Below are positions 8,876 to 18,385 of a DNA stretch of 64,000 bases, piece after piece (position 1 is the stretch's first letter; each line of letters starts with the position of its first letter). The notes under the pieces were generated by a model. The model did not search any database. It had not been told where the DNA came from and worked only from the letters and a program-made list of their open reading frames with translations. The DNA comes from Neobacillus mesonae. GTDB lineage: Bacteria; Bacillota; Bacilli; Bacillales; Cytobacillaceae. The DNA lies in the NCBI RefSeq assembly GCF_023715155.1, contig NZ_JAMBNQ010000002.1:248001-312000 (forward strand), given 5' to 3'. The position numbers and the translations under genes were made by a program.

Positions 8876-10087
8876 ATGGAGAGTTTGGATCAGGCAAGAC
8901 CAAAATTGTGGACGAAGGATTTTATTATTATCTCGGCTGCAAACTTTTTCTTGTACTTAGTCTTTTATTTGTTATTGGTGACCATCGCGGTTTACGCCGT
9001 CGATCACTATCACGCCAGTGAAGCTCAGGCGGGTCTTGCGACAGGTATTTTCATTATTGGAACCTTAATCGGGCGTCTCGCCATTGGCCGCATTATTGAA
9101 TCAGTCGGCAATCGGAAAACGATGTTATTCGGTCTTATCTTTTTTATTTTGACATCTTGCTTATATTTCATTGATTCAGGGATTTCCTTTTTACTGTTTA
9201 CCCGTTTAGTGCATGGTTTAGCACTTGGAGTAGCCAGCACTGCAACAGGCACCATTGTTGCCCAGATTATTCCAGCTGAACGCAAAGGTGAAGGGATTGG
9301 CTACTACAGCATGAGCACCACATTAGCTACAGCTATCGGACCTTTCATCGGTTTATTCATGAGTCAGCATACAAGCTACTTCGTTATCTTTAGTTTTTGT
9401 TTAGCATTAGGCGTCATCAGCTTTATCATTGCACTGTTTATGAAAGTGCCGGAAGTAAAAACATCTGGCAAAAAAGCAGCGGTTACGAGAGGATTCAAGA
9501 TTTCCAACTATATTGAACCCAAAGCGCTGCCGATTGCATTGGTTACTATGATTGCAAGCATTGGCTACTCAAGTGTCTTATCTTTTATTAACTTCTATGC
9601 CATTGAAATTAATCTTGTCAACGTGGCCAGCTTTTTCTTTATTGTCTATGCCATAGCCATTTTAGTATCACGCCCAGTTACGGGTCGGTTAATGGACGTA
9701 AAAGGCGCCAACTCTGTGATGTACCCAACTTTTATTCTTTTTGCAGCAGGATTATTCTTATTAAGCACAGCATCAAACGGTGTGATTTTCTTACTTGCCG
9801 CTGTTCTAATTGGATTTGGGTTCGGAAATATCCAATCTTGTTCACAGGCCATTGCCGTGAAAGTAACACCGCTTGAGCGAATGGGATTGGCCACATCAAC
9901 GTACTTTATCGCACTGGATGCCGGCTTGGGATTCGGTCCATATGTGATCGGCTACATCATCCCGCTGACCGGCTATCGTAAGCTTTACTTGATTATGGCC
10001 ATCATTGCTCTTGTATGCGCGGTTCTTTATTACTTCATGCATGGAAAAAAAAGAGAATCTGCAGAATTGAAGGTCAATGAGGCTTAA
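8876..10087 (+). CDS. Major facilitator superfamily transporter
   Basis: This is a 403-residue, 12-helix MFS protein. The loop 2-3 signature appears as GTLIGRLAIGRIIESVGNRK, with related motifs in the second half (SRPVTGRLMDVKG). It is probably a proton-driven drug or metabolite exporter of the kind controlled by the adjacent MarR gene and may correspond to YwoG. The start is uncertain: ATG 8876 abuts GGGAG, whereas TTG at 8885 in the same frame would have better spacing. A strong terminator follows at 10098. Confidence 0.88.
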   Translation: MESLDQARPKLWTKDFIIISAANFFLYLVFYLLLVTIAVYAVDHYHASEAQAGLATGIFIIGTLIGRLAIGRIIESVGNRKTMLFGLIFFILTSCLYFIDSGISFLLFTRLVHGLALGVASTATGTIVAQIIPAERKGEGIGYYSMSTTLATAIGPFIGLFMSQHTSYFVIFSFCLALGVISFIIALFMKVPEVKTSGKKAAVTRGFKISNYIEPKALPIALVTMIASIGYSSVLSFINFYAIEINLVNVASFFFIVYAIAILVSRPVTGRLMDVKGANSVMYPTFILFAAGLFLLSTASNGVIFLLAAVLIGFGFGNIQSCSQAIAVKVTPLERMGLATSTYFIALDAGLGFGPYVIGYIIPLTGYRKLYLIMAIIALVCAVLYYFMHGKKRESAELKVNEA

Positions 10088-10097
10088 AAGATAATAG

Positions 10098-10137
10098 AAA
10101 AAGGGTGTCAGGCATTATGTGCTGGGCACCCTTTTTT
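10098..10137 (+). terminator. Terminator of the MarR-MFS operon
   Basis: AAAAAGGGTGTC and GGCACCCTTTTTT form the arms of a hairpin with a 17-base loop region, ending in a T run. Confidence 0.8.
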
Positions 10138-10195
10138 AGATATTAATACACTTTTAGCGTAAAGCAACGGATGCCGGTGACCTATTATATAGTAG

Positions 10196-10579
10196 TTATG
10201 GCAACACACAGCTGCTAATTACACATTGTGCTGAATCCATGCAGGTACGTACTCCAAATGGATCAAAGCATTCAACTGTTACAGTTACAGTGATAGGCAC
10301 GTCAGGGGGAGGACATTCGTTGAAAGTAAAAGTTGCATTTATAATGGTTTCACCCTGATCGACCGGAATTGGGTTCCCCGGGGGATAGTAACCTCCACGA
10401 AAAACGCTTAACTCGCATGAAGCCCCAATAGTATCTGGTGCGATATCACAGCTGACGATACAATTCTCGCAAGCTCCCATGACATTTACAAGAAAAACTG
10501 CCTGATTCACTCCAGGGGTCGCCTCTGCAATGAGTGGGCAATCCATCACCGAAATCTCACAATCACATCTAAGTCCCAA
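10196..10579 (-). CDS. Cysteine-rich protein of unknown function
   Basis: I do not recognise this 127-residue protein. It has about a dozen cysteines, several in CxC or CxxC spacing (CDC at residues 5-7, CENCIVSC in the middle), no signal peptide and no membrane helix. The middle and end have alternating hydrophobic residues (ATFTFNEC, ITVTVTVECF), suggesting a beta-sandwich rich in disulfides or bound metal. Cys-rich beta proteins of this size occur in spore coats and exosporia, but that is only a guess here. The start is TTG, with GGTG 6 bases upstream. It stands alone. Confidence 0.65.
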   Translation of the reverse strand: MGLRCDCEISVMDCPLIAEATPGVNQAVFLVNVMGACENCIVSCDIAPDTIGASCELSVFRGGYYPPGNPIPVDQGETIINATFTFNECPPPDVPITVTVTVECFDPFGVRTCMDSAQCVISSCVLP

Positions 10580-10714
10580 CTATTTCACCGCTTTTCAGTT
10601 GTATTTGTTTTAATATGATATTTTACATACAGCAGGAAAGCATCGGCGCTTGTCCATGGAGGGAAAATTTGGAGTGATTTGGGAGAAATTTTTTCTTAAA
10701 AGTCGTTTTTAAAA

Positions 10715-10732
10715 CTTAAGGATTTCTTAAGG
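10715..10732 (+). promoter_or_regulatory. Direct repeat typical of an OmpR-family response regulator site
   Basis: CTTAAGG occurs twice, separated by ATTT, so the repeats are 11 bases apart, one helical turn. They lie about 60 bases before the next start codon. A further partial copy (CTTAAAA) sits at about 10695. Tandem 11-base direct repeats are the usual target of OmpR/PhoP-type regulators. Confidence 0.5.
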
Positions 10733-10788
10733 TTGCCCCAATAAAATAAAAAACAGTTAGTTGAGATGTTTTATTAGGAGGAAATCTT

Positions 10789-11613
10789 ATGAAAAAGAAT
10801 TATATAAAGATTGTACTTGATTTGCTGATGGCGGTTACGTTTGTGCTGCTGATGAATCCAAGGGTATTAAACGGGCTGCCGTTTCATGAAATTGCGGGAC
10901 TTGTGATAGGAGTAGTGATTCTCGTCCATATCGGGTTGAACTACCGCTGGGTAATCAATACAACCAAAAAGATTTTCAACCCTAAGCTCGCTGGAAAAAC
11001 AAGATTTAGTTTTCTGCTGAATATCTTGCTCTTACTTTCAATGGCCACTGTCATAATAACCGGGATATTGATTTCAAGGGTGGTTTTACCAGACCTGGCC
11101 GTTCAAGGAGGCCGATCGCTTCGCGGGCTCCATGGGTTATCGGCTGATGCCGCGGTTGCTTTGGCAGGCCTTCATATTGCCGTACATTGGCAATGGATCA
11201 TGAGTATTTGTAAAAAGGCATTTAAAACGAAGGAAGGAAAACTTCGGAAGGGTGTTTTGGCATCGGTGGTTTTGTCACTGGCCATTTTGGCCGGCGGGAT
11301 GCAATGGGTTTCTTCAACCTCTGGTCCGGCTCCGGATCATTTCAAACAGGGACGTTTTGAACAATTTGAGCAATTTGACCATAATGGGACCGGGGATGTT
11401 GCGGCACCCCCTCAAAGGATTTTTAGTGAAGATGGCCGAGAAGGGGAATTTCATGGAAGAGAAGGACATGGACGCAGCAGCAGCCCATTTCTCGTAATCC
11501 TCAACTACTTTGCCATTTGGGCAGCCATCATTATACCGGTTTATTATATAGAGCGGCGGTTTTTTAAGAAAAAACGAAAAACAAAAGAGCTGGAGCCTAA
11601 AGCATCGGTATGA
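10789..11613 (+). CDS. DUF4405-type membrane protein, cytochrome-like
   Basis: This 274-residue protein has four N-terminal helices, a long polar outside segment (about 185-230, with many Gly, Glu and His) and a final helix followed by a basic tail (RRFFKKKRKTKE). Paired histidines in helices (FHEIAGLVIGVVILVHIGLNYRW, LRGLHGLSADAAVALAGLHIAVHWQW) match the heme-ligand pattern of the DUF4405 flavinylation-associated cytochrome family, which moves electrons across the membrane. No flavinylated partner lies nearby. The start follows AGGAGG. The upstream 11-base direct repeat suggests control by a two-component system. Confidence 0.75.
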   Translation: MKKNYIKIVLDLLMAVTFVLLMNPRVLNGLPFHEIAGLVIGVVILVHIGLNYRWVINTTKKIFNPKLAGKTRFSFLLNILLLLSMATVIITGILISRVVLPDLAVQGGRSLRGLHGLSADAAVALAGLHIAVHWQWIMSICKKAFKTKEGKLRKGVLASVVLSLAILAGGMQWVSSTSGPAPDHFKQGRFEQFEQFDHNGTGDVAAPPQRIFSEDGREGEFHGREGHGRSSSPFLVILNYFAIWAAIIIPVYYIERRFFKKKRKTKELEPKASV

Positions 11614-11625
11614 TTGGAAGGCAAT

Positions 11626-11662
11626 GTGACCGAAGGCAGGATTATTTCTTTTCTTCGGTCAC
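11626..11662. terminator. Perfect 10-bp hairpin after the DUF4405 gene
   Basis: GTGACCGAAG and CTTCGGTCAC are perfect inverted halves around a 17-base loop. There is no long T run after the 3' arm, so it may belong to the repeat block that follows rather than act as an efficient terminator. Confidence 0.5.
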
Positions 11663-11885
11663 GTAGAAGGAATCTACATGCCCAGAAGCGAAAAAATGAG
11701 AATGGGCTGGAAACGTAGAAGAATGGTCTGGAAACGTAGCAGGGGTCTACGTGACTGAAGGCGGAGGAATAAGAATGAGCTGGAAACGTAAAAGGAGTTT
11801 ACATGCCGAAGTTGAAAAAACCGGAATGGATGGGTAACATAGAGGAGGTCTACGTGACCCAAAATGAGCATATCTATGTAAACTG
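11626..11885. repeat. Degenerate repeat block with ACGTAGA/TCTACGTG words
   Basis: The words CTGGAAACGTAG, GGTCTACGTGAC and related forms recur about five times, often as inverted pairs (GTAGAAGGAATCTAC). Frames across the block are not conserved and lack start signals. The remainder to 12177 holds no gene I can support. Confidence 0.6.
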
Positions 11886-12177
11886 GTAATGTATAGAAAT
11901 TCTGTATGACCAGCCAGTCTCTCCACCCAATCACCGGTACGGTCACATAATCCTTACTTATTGATTCATAGCAAGTTCTCGAAATACAACTCCCCCAACC
12001 AACCCTCCTTATAAAATTCATCAAATAACAGTCCTCGATAACTCAAAAGTTGTTTACCATAATCCACCAATATCAACAGCAGGTTTTAATTTTTCTAAAA
12101 TTTACCAAATGTAGGAAACTTTCAGGACTTTTTGACGTCTATGTGATAGAATGGATTAGGAAAAAGGAGGTAGCAGT

Positions 12178-12414
12178 ATGGTTAATGATTTTGGGCAGGT
12201 TGCGCTGGTTAGTATTTTATCACATCTGGTGTTTATCGCTGTTGCCTGGTGGGCCTTGCAGGCGATTAACCTAGAGAAACTTCTAAGACCTAACCGCGTA
12301 TTTCAGGCACGATTGCTATACATAGTATTAGCCATTTTCATTGGATCATCTGTTAGTAATTTCTTCCTTGACTATTTGCAATGGTCAAGACAACTGCCTT
12401 TAATTTTTCAATAA
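12178..12414 (+). CDS. ywzB: YwzB-like membrane protein (DUF1146)
   Basis: This 78-residue protein has two membrane helices (about residues 6-26 and 44-65) with the DUF1146 family pattern HLVFIAVAWWALQAINLEKL. In B. subtilis ywzB lies just upstream of ywmB and murAA, and the same order appears here. The start ATG follows AAGGAGG. Its function is not established; conserved linkage to cell-wall genes is the main clue. Confidence 0.85.
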   Translation: MVNDFGQVALVSILSHLVFIAVAWWALQAINLEKLLRPNRVFQARLLYIVLAIFIGSSVSNFFLDYLQWSRQLPLIFQ

Positions 12415-12417
12415 AGT

Positions 12418-12550
12418 GCAACTTCAATTAGTGGGTCTTTTCCACCCACCGCCGACTGTTAGTTGAACCAATCAGGCATTTACAGGCACTTATACTCTCA
12501 ATTTGTATAAAGTTTGAAGGGGGTTACTGCCGTTAATGTGGGATAAAAAA
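12418..12550. repeat. Structured intergenic element (ACTTCAATTAGTGGG family)
   Basis: The hairpin GTGGGT-cttttcc-ACCCAC (12431-12449) sits in a larger imperfect inverted repeat from AACTTCAATTAG to the following TAGTTGAACC. A related hairpin occurs at 47043. The distal part, GGGTTACTGCC then GTTAATG and GGGATAAAA, matches the end of the element at 26800-27015. The remainder of the gap to 12801 shows no gene. Confidence 0.5.
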
Positions 12551-12801
12551 GAAAATTGGTAAAAATTTAGGTCTAAATATATGTTCCCAAACTCATGCAA
12601 ATTGAGTACAATCTAGTTTGTGTGAAAAATTTGTTTGCAGGCTCTTTTTACATAAAAAAGGGTTTCATTTTGTCACATAAAATAAATCTAACATATGACA
12701 ATGTAAAATCGTATAAAATGCTGTTGTCAAAAAGTGACGATAATTCCCAAGTATGCTCTCTTTCTCCTTGGAAATACTGGTAATAAGGGAGAGAAGCAGA
12801 G

Positions 12802-13641
12802 ATGAAAAGATATCGTACATTTTTTTTATGCCTGATAACAGTTATTATTTTTTTACCGTTTGTGATTGGGAACCAGTACACCGAGGCAGTCAAGGGTCTG
12901 AATTTGTTTCAAACCGAAAAAGCAGATGCCAGCGGAGCTTTTTTTCAAAAAAAGGCTCAAGGCAAAGGCGGAACACTTTTTTCAGCAGAAGGCGTTCAGG
13001 ACTTAGCAAAAATCGGCACCGTTTTACAAGCCGAACATATTTTGCTTAAAAATTGGTCGTTTTATGCACGTGAACAATTAACAGGCTTTACAAGTGAAAA
13101 AGAAGTGCAGGAATACGCGGATAGGCTTCAACGAAAGTTTCCTGATTGGAATTGGACCATTAAAGAAACAAGCCAATCATGGGAACTTACAGCTGTATCT
13201 CCAACATCTGAACACCACAAAGAAATGCTTCAAATTATGGCTACCCGCACAAAACAACCTATTAATGCGTATATAGTATATCGTGTAAGCGGAGAAGAAT
13301 GGAATCAGTCGACAAAGGACTATTTCACCACCGAAGAATTTAAAGATAAGCTATCTGGCATATTTCGGGGAAAACCGACAGTTTTTTCTTGTATGAAAGG
13401 CGTTGTCAGTGATAAGATTGATACAGTTTTAAGCAAAAAAGTGAATCATTTATTATCAAGTTTTAAAGCAAAGGAAATCGAGTCCCTAAAAGAGGAGAAA
13501 TTCATATCGGTGTCTGCTGCATCACCCATGTTTACAGAATCAATAAATGACATGAATGTACAAATTGGTGCGCGTTCCGAAGGATTGGGCGAAGGGACAA
13601 CCATTATAGTAGGAACACCTATTATTACGATTGAATATTAA
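12802..13641 (+). CDS. ywmB: YwmB family protein (TATA-box-binding-protein-like fold)
   Basis: This 279-residue protein has an N-terminal membrane or signal segment (about residues 7-24, [16 protein letters not shown]) and an extracytoplasmic domain typical of the YwmB family, which takes its name from a fold resembling TATA-box-binding protein. It lies directly before murA with a 32-base gap, as in B. subtilis. The start ATG follows GGGAGAGAAG. Its function is unknown; the location suggests a role at the cell envelope. Confidence 0.88.
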   Translation: MKRYRTFFLCLITVIIFLPFVIGNQYTEAVKGLNLFQTEKADASGAFFQKKAQGKGGTLFSAEGVQDLAKIGTVLQAEHILLKNWSFYAREQLTGFTSEKEVQEYADRLQRKFPDWNWTIKETSQSWELTAVSPTSEHHKEMLQIMATRTKQPINAYIVYRVSGEEWNQSTKDYFTTEEFKDKLSGIFRGKPTVFSCMKGVVSDKIDTVLSKKVNHLLSSFKAKEIESLKEEKFISVSAASPMFTESINDMNVQIGARSEGLGEGTTIIVGTPIITIEY

Positions 13642-13673
13642 TATAGAGAAAATGGACGCGGAGGGGAATACTC

Positions 13674-14984
13674 TTGGAAAAGATCATCGTCCGCGGCGGA
13701 CAAAGGCTTTATGGAACGGTAAAAGTTGAAGGCGCAAAAAACGCCGTCCTGCCTGTTATCGCTGCAACATTATTAGCAAGTGACGGAAAAAGTGTAATAC
13801 GTGATGTACCTACACTCTCCGATGTATACACAATTAATGAAGTACTACGCAATTTAAATGCAGAAGTGAACTTTGACAATAATACCATCATGGTAGATGC
13901 ATCTAGAGTGTTAAAGGAAGAAGCGCCATTCGAATATGTTCGAAAAATGCGCGCATCTGTATTAGTAATGGGATCGTTGCTCGCTCGAAACGGCCGTGCC
14001 CGCGTGGCATTGCCTGGCGGCTGTGCAATTGGATCCCGGCCAATTGACCAGCATCTAAAAGGCTTTGAAGCCATGGGTGCCAAAGTGAAAGTTGGAAATG
14101 GCTTTATCGAGGCGGAGGTAGAGGGCCGCCTTCAGGGAGCAAAGATTTATTTAGACTTCCCAAGTGTTGGAGCAACGGAAAACATTATGATGGCAGCCTC
14201 TCTTGCAAAGGGCACCACCATCATCGAAAACGTCGCAAAAGAACCAGAGATCGTCGATTTAGCGAACTTTTTAAATAAAATGGGCGCCCGCGTGAAAGGT
14301 GCCGGTACCGGTACTCTTCGAATTGAGGGCGTAGATATGTTATTCGGCGCCGACCATAATATTATTCCAGACCGTATCGAAGCAGGCACTTTCATGGTTG
14401 CTGCTGCGATTACCGGCGGAAATGTATTGGTTCAAGGGGCAGTCCCTGAACATTTATCCTCCTTAATTGCGAAAATGGAGGAAATGGGCATTACGATTAT
14501 TGAGGAAGAGGAAGGTATTCGAGTTATCGGCACAGACCACATGAAAGCAGTCGATATTAAAACGATGCCGCATCCTGGGTTCCCAACGGATATGCAATCA
14601 CAAATGATGGCGCTATTGCTTCGGGCAGAAGGAACTTCCATGATTACTGAAACGGTTTTTGAAAATCGATTCATGCATGTGGAAGAATTCCGCCGGATGA
14701 ATGCCGATATTAAAATTGAAGGACGTTCCGTTATACTAAATGGTCCTTCTGATTTACAGGGAGCAGAGGTATCAGCAACCGACCTTCGGGCAGCAGCTGC
14801 CTTAATTCTCACCGGACTTGTTGCTGAGGGTGTAACACGTGTAACAGAATTAAAACACCTAGACCGCGGGTACGTGAACTTCCACGAAAAACTAGCCGCA
14901 TTAGGTGCAGACATCGAACGCGTGAAAGAAGAAGAAGAAACTTTCGTCGAATTTCCGAAATATGTTACAGATCTAAATGCGTAA
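13674..14984 (+). CDS. murA: UDP-N-acetylglucosamine 1-carboxyvinyltransferase MurA
   Basis: This enzyme transfers enolpyruvate from phosphoenolpyruvate to UDP-GlcNAc, the first committed step of peptidoglycan synthesis in the cytoplasm. The 436-residue length is normal. It has K22-N23 of the substrate site ([10 protein letters not shown]) and the catalytic Cys117 in [15 protein letters not shown], the residue attacked by fosfomycin. The start is TTG with GGAGGGG 7 bases upstream. It sits in the ywzB-ywmB-murA-spoIID order and so is the MurAA rather than the MurAB paralogue. Confidence 0.97.
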   Translation: MEKIIVRGGQRLYGTVKVEGAKNAVLPVIAATLLASDGKSVIRDVPTLSDVYTINEVLRNLNAEVNFDNNTIMVDASRVLKEEAPFEYVRKMRASVLVMGSLLARNGRARVALPGGCAIGSRPIDQHLKGFEAMGAKVKVGNGFIEAEVEGRLQGAKIYLDFPSVGATENIMMAASLAKGTTIIENVAKEPEIVDLANFLNKMGARVKGAGTGTLRIEGVDMLFGADHNIIPDRIEAGTFMVAAAITGGNVLVQGAVPEHLSSLIAKMEEMGITIIEEEEGIRVIGTDHMKAVDIKTMPHPGFPTDMQSQMMALLLRAEGTSMITETVFENRFMHVEEFRRMNADIKIEGRSVILNGPSDLQGAEVSATDLRAAAALILTGLVAEGVTRVTELKHLDRGYVNFHEKLAALGADIERVKEEEETFVEFPKYVTDLNA

Positions 14985-15011
14985 AAGCTTTATAAAAGAA
15001 ACAACCAAAGC

Positions 15012-15044
15012 AACAGGGCCCGGAGAATGCGGGTCCTGTTTTCT
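15012..15044 (+). terminator. Terminator of murA
   Basis: AACAGGGCCCG and CGGGTCCTGTT form a strong stem followed by TTCTTT. Confidence 0.8.
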
Positions 15045-15079
15045 TTAGGCGGATAATTAGCTCTGGTGATTATTTTTAA

Positions 15080-15305
15080 AATTGTTTATGAGGACAGAAC
15101 AGGGTAGGGAATTTCGTATTCTCGTATTCTGTTCTCATAAAGGGTCATGAGGACTGGGCAGGGATGAAAATTCCGTTCATAGTTCTTATAAAAGGTTCAT
15201 AAGGACAGAACAAGGCGAAAAAATCCGCTCGCTGTTCTCATAAAGGGTTCTTGAGAACAGAACAAGGTGAAAAAACCCGTTCCCCATTTCCATAAAACTA
15301 ACCAT
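15080..15305. repeat. Hairpin array, GTTCTCAT/ATGAGGAC family, 52-bp pitch
   Basis: Right arms (AGGAC or AGAAC) begin at 15091, 15150, 15202 and 15254, so the later spacings are exactly 52. Each unit pairs GTTCTCAT with ATGAGGAC across AAAGGGTTC-like loops. One unit instead has GTTCTTAT with ATAAGGAC, a compensatory pair change, which argues that base pairing matters. Confidence 0.8.
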
Positions 15306-15534
15306 TATAAAAAAGCCCCGTTTCCATTCCTTAAGTAGTTCCGTTTCGGTGGAGAAACATACCAAACAGCATGTTAAATAGGAGACAAAATCGCAGCCTA
15401 AAAAACATATTGACAATAGTTGTTTTCAATGTGCTGTGCTAATTACTTGTTAATTCCTATGCAATTGGCTAGGTTGTTTTTTACTGAGGTTCACTTGGTT
15501 TTTTTGAAACATAAGTAGTCTAATCCATAATTGG

Positions 15535-15760
15535 GTAACCGGCGAAGGTAAAATAAGCGGAGTTTTTTCCGCTATATGCAGAATAGAGCTCGTTTCGCGG
15601 AATATAAGGGGAGGATTTCCGCTTATCCAAAGCAAAATTACCTATTTTCACATTTTTCGAGTCAATAGGCGGAAACCCTCCGTCTATTTTAGCTATTTTC
15701 AGTGTTTTTTGTTACTTAAGGGAAATTTCTCCGCCTATTTATAAAACTTGCCTTAGCGTT
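15535..15760. repeat. Hairpins built on GCGGA/TCCGC words
   Basis: AATAAGCGGA-gtttttTCCGCTAT, and later AATAGGCGGA with TCCGTCTATT, form short inverted repeats. The same CGGA-type words build the longer arrays at 38.6 and 58.4 kb. Bases 15760-15990 show no gene or clear site. Confidence 0.5.
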
Positions 15761-15971
15761 TAACGACTTGTACAACTTTTCCATATTAAAGAGCTTTTTT
15801 GTGTGCTAGTTATATTGTTAATAACTTGTTATTCATGCAACGAATTCTTATGTTATTTGTGTTGTGGTTTTAGATATTCTCCACATTATCGGAACTGCTT
15901 ATCCATTCCTATAAAGGCTTCGTGCTCATCAAAATACCGCTAAAACAATCCGTCCCCCACCCTAAAAATTT

Positions 15972-16001
15972 GTAATAAATGCTTGTCCGTCTCCATATGT
16001 A
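15972..16001 (+). promoter_or_regulatory. Possible sigmaE promoter of spoIID
   Basis: GTAATAA and CATATGTA lie about 15 bases apart, a loose match to sigmaE elements. In B. subtilis spoIID is a sigmaE gene, which is the main reason to consider it. The match alone is weak. Confidence 0.3.
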
Positions 16002-16061
16002 TTAATTGAAACACATCCGGGCGGGGCTCCGGCTGTGAATTTGCATTCTGGAGGCACATTC

Positions 16062-17105
16062 ATGAAAAAATACAAACCACTCTTCGTACTCGCATCAATT
16101 CTCTTTGCCTTGACTCTAGTGATACCAGCCGTGCTGGTACTGCCGTTTTCCGATGGGAAAGCGAGCGGCAAATTAGGGGAGGAACTCGCAGCCAAAAGCA
16201 AGCCTGCTGCCAGCAAGACGGCCTCTGCTTCTGCCTCAAAGGATCCGGCTGTCGAAGTTGCTGTATATCGTTCGGGTAAATCTAAAATTGAAAAAGTACA
16301 GCTGGAAGATTATCTTGTCGGTGTGGTAGCGGCAGAGATGCCGGCTGATTTTAATGAAGAAGCTCTTAAGGCCCAGGCACTTGCAGCAAGAACCTACATA
16401 GTCAACCGGTTGATAAGCAAGGATCAGCTGGGTGTCCCTAAAGGAGCGACCGTAACCGATACCACCATCCATCAAGTATATAAAAACGATGCAGAGCAGC
16501 GAAGGGATTGGGGCAAGGATTACACCTGGAAAAAGAAAAAGATAGTGGAAGCTGTTCGTTCGACCAGCGGACAAATTTTAACCTATAAGGAAAAACCAAT
16601 TGACGCACTATTTTTTTCCACCAGCAACGGCTACACGGAAAGCTCAGAAGACTACTGGGGAGGCTCCATTCCATACCTAAAAAGCGTCTCAAGTCCTTGG
16701 GATAAAGGGACGGAAAAATTCATTCACAAAGAACAGATACCTGTCAGCCAATTTGAATCCAAGCTCGGCGTGAACATTGGTTCAGGAGGTACAATTGGGA
16801 AAATCATCGCCAGGACAGAAGGCAAGCGCGTAGCCAAGGTTGATTTTAACGGGAAAATACTAACTGGCAAAGACATCCGTGAAAAACTTGGCTTGCGATC
16901 AACGGACTTCTCTTGGGAACGGAAGGGCGGAAGTATCCTGATCACCACTAAAGGATTTGGCCACGGCGTCGGTATGAGCCAATACGGCGCCAACGGAATG
17001 GCTGAGGAAGGCAAAGACTATAAAGAAATTGTTCAGCACTACTACAAAGGCGTCCAAATCAAATCTGCCAACAACATGCTCGCAACCGTGACAGCACAGA
17101 AATAA
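16062..17105 (+). CDS. spoIID: Stage II sporulation protein D
   Basis: SpoIID is a lytic transglycosylase of the engulfment machine (with SpoIIM and SpoIIP) that cleaves peptidoglycan as the mother cell membrane surrounds the forespore. The 347-residue protein has an N-terminal membrane anchor (about residues 7-28), the conserved block YLVGVVAAEMP with catalytic Glu 92, QALAARTY, and the C-terminal GHGVGMSQYGANGMA signature. The start was taken at the ATG preceded by GGAGG at 7 bases; a longer upstream frame lacks this. It follows murA as in B. subtilis, but across about 1 kb of repeats. Confidence 0.95.
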   Translation: MKKYKPLFVLASILFALTLVIPAVLVLPFSDGKASGKLGEELAAKSKPAASKTASASASKDPAVEVAVYRSGKSKIEKVQLEDYLVGVVAAEMPADFNEEALKAQALAARTYIVNRLISKDQLGVPKGATVTDTTIHQVYKNDAEQRRDWGKDYTWKKKKIVEAVRSTSGQILTYKEKPIDALFFSTSNGYTESSEDYWGGSIPYLKSVSSPWDKGTEKFIHKEQIPVSQFESKLGVNIGSGGTIGKIIARTEGKRVAKVDFNGKILTGKDIREKLGLRSTDFSWERKGGSILITTKGFGHGVGMSQYGANGMAEEGKDYKEIVQHYYKGVQIKSANNMLATVTAQK

Positions 17106-17111
17106 TAAAAG

Positions 17112-17140
17112 AGCCAGGCTAACGTAAAGCCTGGCTTTTT
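17112..17140 (+). terminator. Terminator of spoIID
   Basis: AGCCAGGCT, a short loop, AGCCTGGCT and a T run form a perfect intrinsic terminator. Confidence 0.85.
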
Positions 17141-17174
17141 GGTGCTGTTGAAATTACAATTATACTTTTTCGTG

Positions 17175-17905
17175 GATTGCATGAAATGCAGTCAATCCAG
17201 TGGCCCTCCATTGCCGGCGAAAGAGTTTTTTCATGAAAAACGGTCAATCCAGCCGGCCTCCATTACCCGCGAAAGAGCTTTTTCATGAAAAACGGTCAAT
17301 CCAGCGACTCTCCATTACCCGCGAAAGAGCTTTATCATGAAAAGCGGTCAATCCAGCGACTCTCCATTGCCCGCAAAGGAGTTTTTTCATGAAAAACGGT
17401 CAATCCAGCGCCCCTCCATTGCCCGCGAAAGAGCTTTATCATGAAAAGCGGTCAATCCAGCCGGCCTCCATTGCCCGCGAAAGAGTTTTTTCATGAAAAA
17501 CGGTCAATCCAGCCGCCCTCCATTGCCCGCGAAAGAGTTTTTTCATGAAAAAAGGTCACTCCAGCCGGCCTCCATTACCCGCGAAAGAGCTTTATCATGA
17601 AAAGCGGTCAATCCAGCGACTCTCCATTGCCCGTAAAAGTGCTTTTTCATGAAAAACGGTCAATCCAGTGGCCCTCCATTGCCCGCGAAAGAGCTTTTTC
17701 ATGAAAAAAGGTCACTCCAGCGGCCCTCCATTGCCCGCAAAAAGTTTTTTTCATGAGATACGGTCACTCCAGCGCCCTCCATTGCCCGCGAAAGAGCTTT
17801 TCCATGAAAAACGGTCACTCCAGCGCCTCTCCATTGCCCGCGAAAGTGCTTTTTCATGAAAACCTCAATCCAGCGTCCTTCCATTGCCCGCAATACATCT
17901 TTCCT
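17175..17905. repeat. Array of about 14 units, TTTTTCATGAAAAA family, 52-bp pitch
   Basis: Each unit contains CATTGCCCGCGAAAGAG, the palindrome TTTTTCATGAAAAA and a spacer CGGTCAATCCAGC plus a variable GGCC/GACT/CGCC triplet region and CTC. Unit starts at 17469 and 17521 are 52 bases apart. Some units carry TTTATCATGAAAAG instead. Both strands give open frames because the palindrome carries ATG, but none has a ribosome binding site. Confidence 0.9.
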
Positions 17906-17915
17906 TGTACTTTAA

Positions 17916-18350
17916 TCAGCCCTCAAGCCCGCGAACCCGGCCAAGCATCCTCCTTACCCCGGCAAACTTCCCGCCGAACAACGCCCCGCGGATAAAATAA
18001 AAGCATACAGCGATTCCGGTAAAGTCCTTTACTAAGTCAAATAATGACGAAGAACGGTAGGGATAAAAAGATTGATGGATTTCGTCACTGATTCCGTACA
18101 ATCCGGCAAAAATCGCACAGGCCAGATTCAATCCGGTTGTAAAGGAACGCTTTCTTGTTAAAAAAGCAAGCACAAGCAGCACATATAAAATCGCAAACTC
18201 AATTAAATGAAGGGATTCCTTGATTGTGTGGTCAAGCTTTGAGTCGGGCAGCTCGACGAATTGGTCTGAGGGCAGGCTTGATTGAATCCAAATGATTGCC
18301 ATATACAATAAAGGCAAAACCCGAAGCCCCCATTTTAAAAAACTTCTCAT
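17916..18350 (-). CDS. VanZ-family membrane protein (YwnJ-like)
   Basis: This 144-residue protein has four membrane helices and VanZ family signatures: HLIEFAILYVLL, and SDEIHQSFYPYRSSSLFDLVKDFTG around the third and fourth helices. VanZ-type proteins are linked to teicoplanin tolerance, but the role of stand-alone members is unknown. The start follows AGGAGG at 8 bases; a longer frame reaching 18428 lacks such a site. It is divergent from spoIIQ, as ywnJ is next to spoIIQ in B. subtilis. Confidence 0.85.
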   Translation of the reverse strand: MRSFLKWGLRVLPLLYMAIIWIQSSLPSDQFVELPDSKLDHTIKESLHLIEFAILYVLLVLAFLTRKRSFTTGLNLACAIFAGLYGISDEIHQSFYPYRSSSLFDLVKDFTGIAVCFYFIRGALFGGKFAGVRRMLGRVRGLEG

Positions 18351-18385
18351 AAAAGCTCCTCCTAAAAAAATTTTTCCGATATCAT

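Noticed and set aside
17180..17905. A CRISPR array, given regular repeats of about 52 bases
   Set aside because: The whole unit is repeated with no unique spacers of 30-40 bases, and there are no cas genes nearby. The same holds for the arrays at 3.2, 22, 32 and 45 kb.
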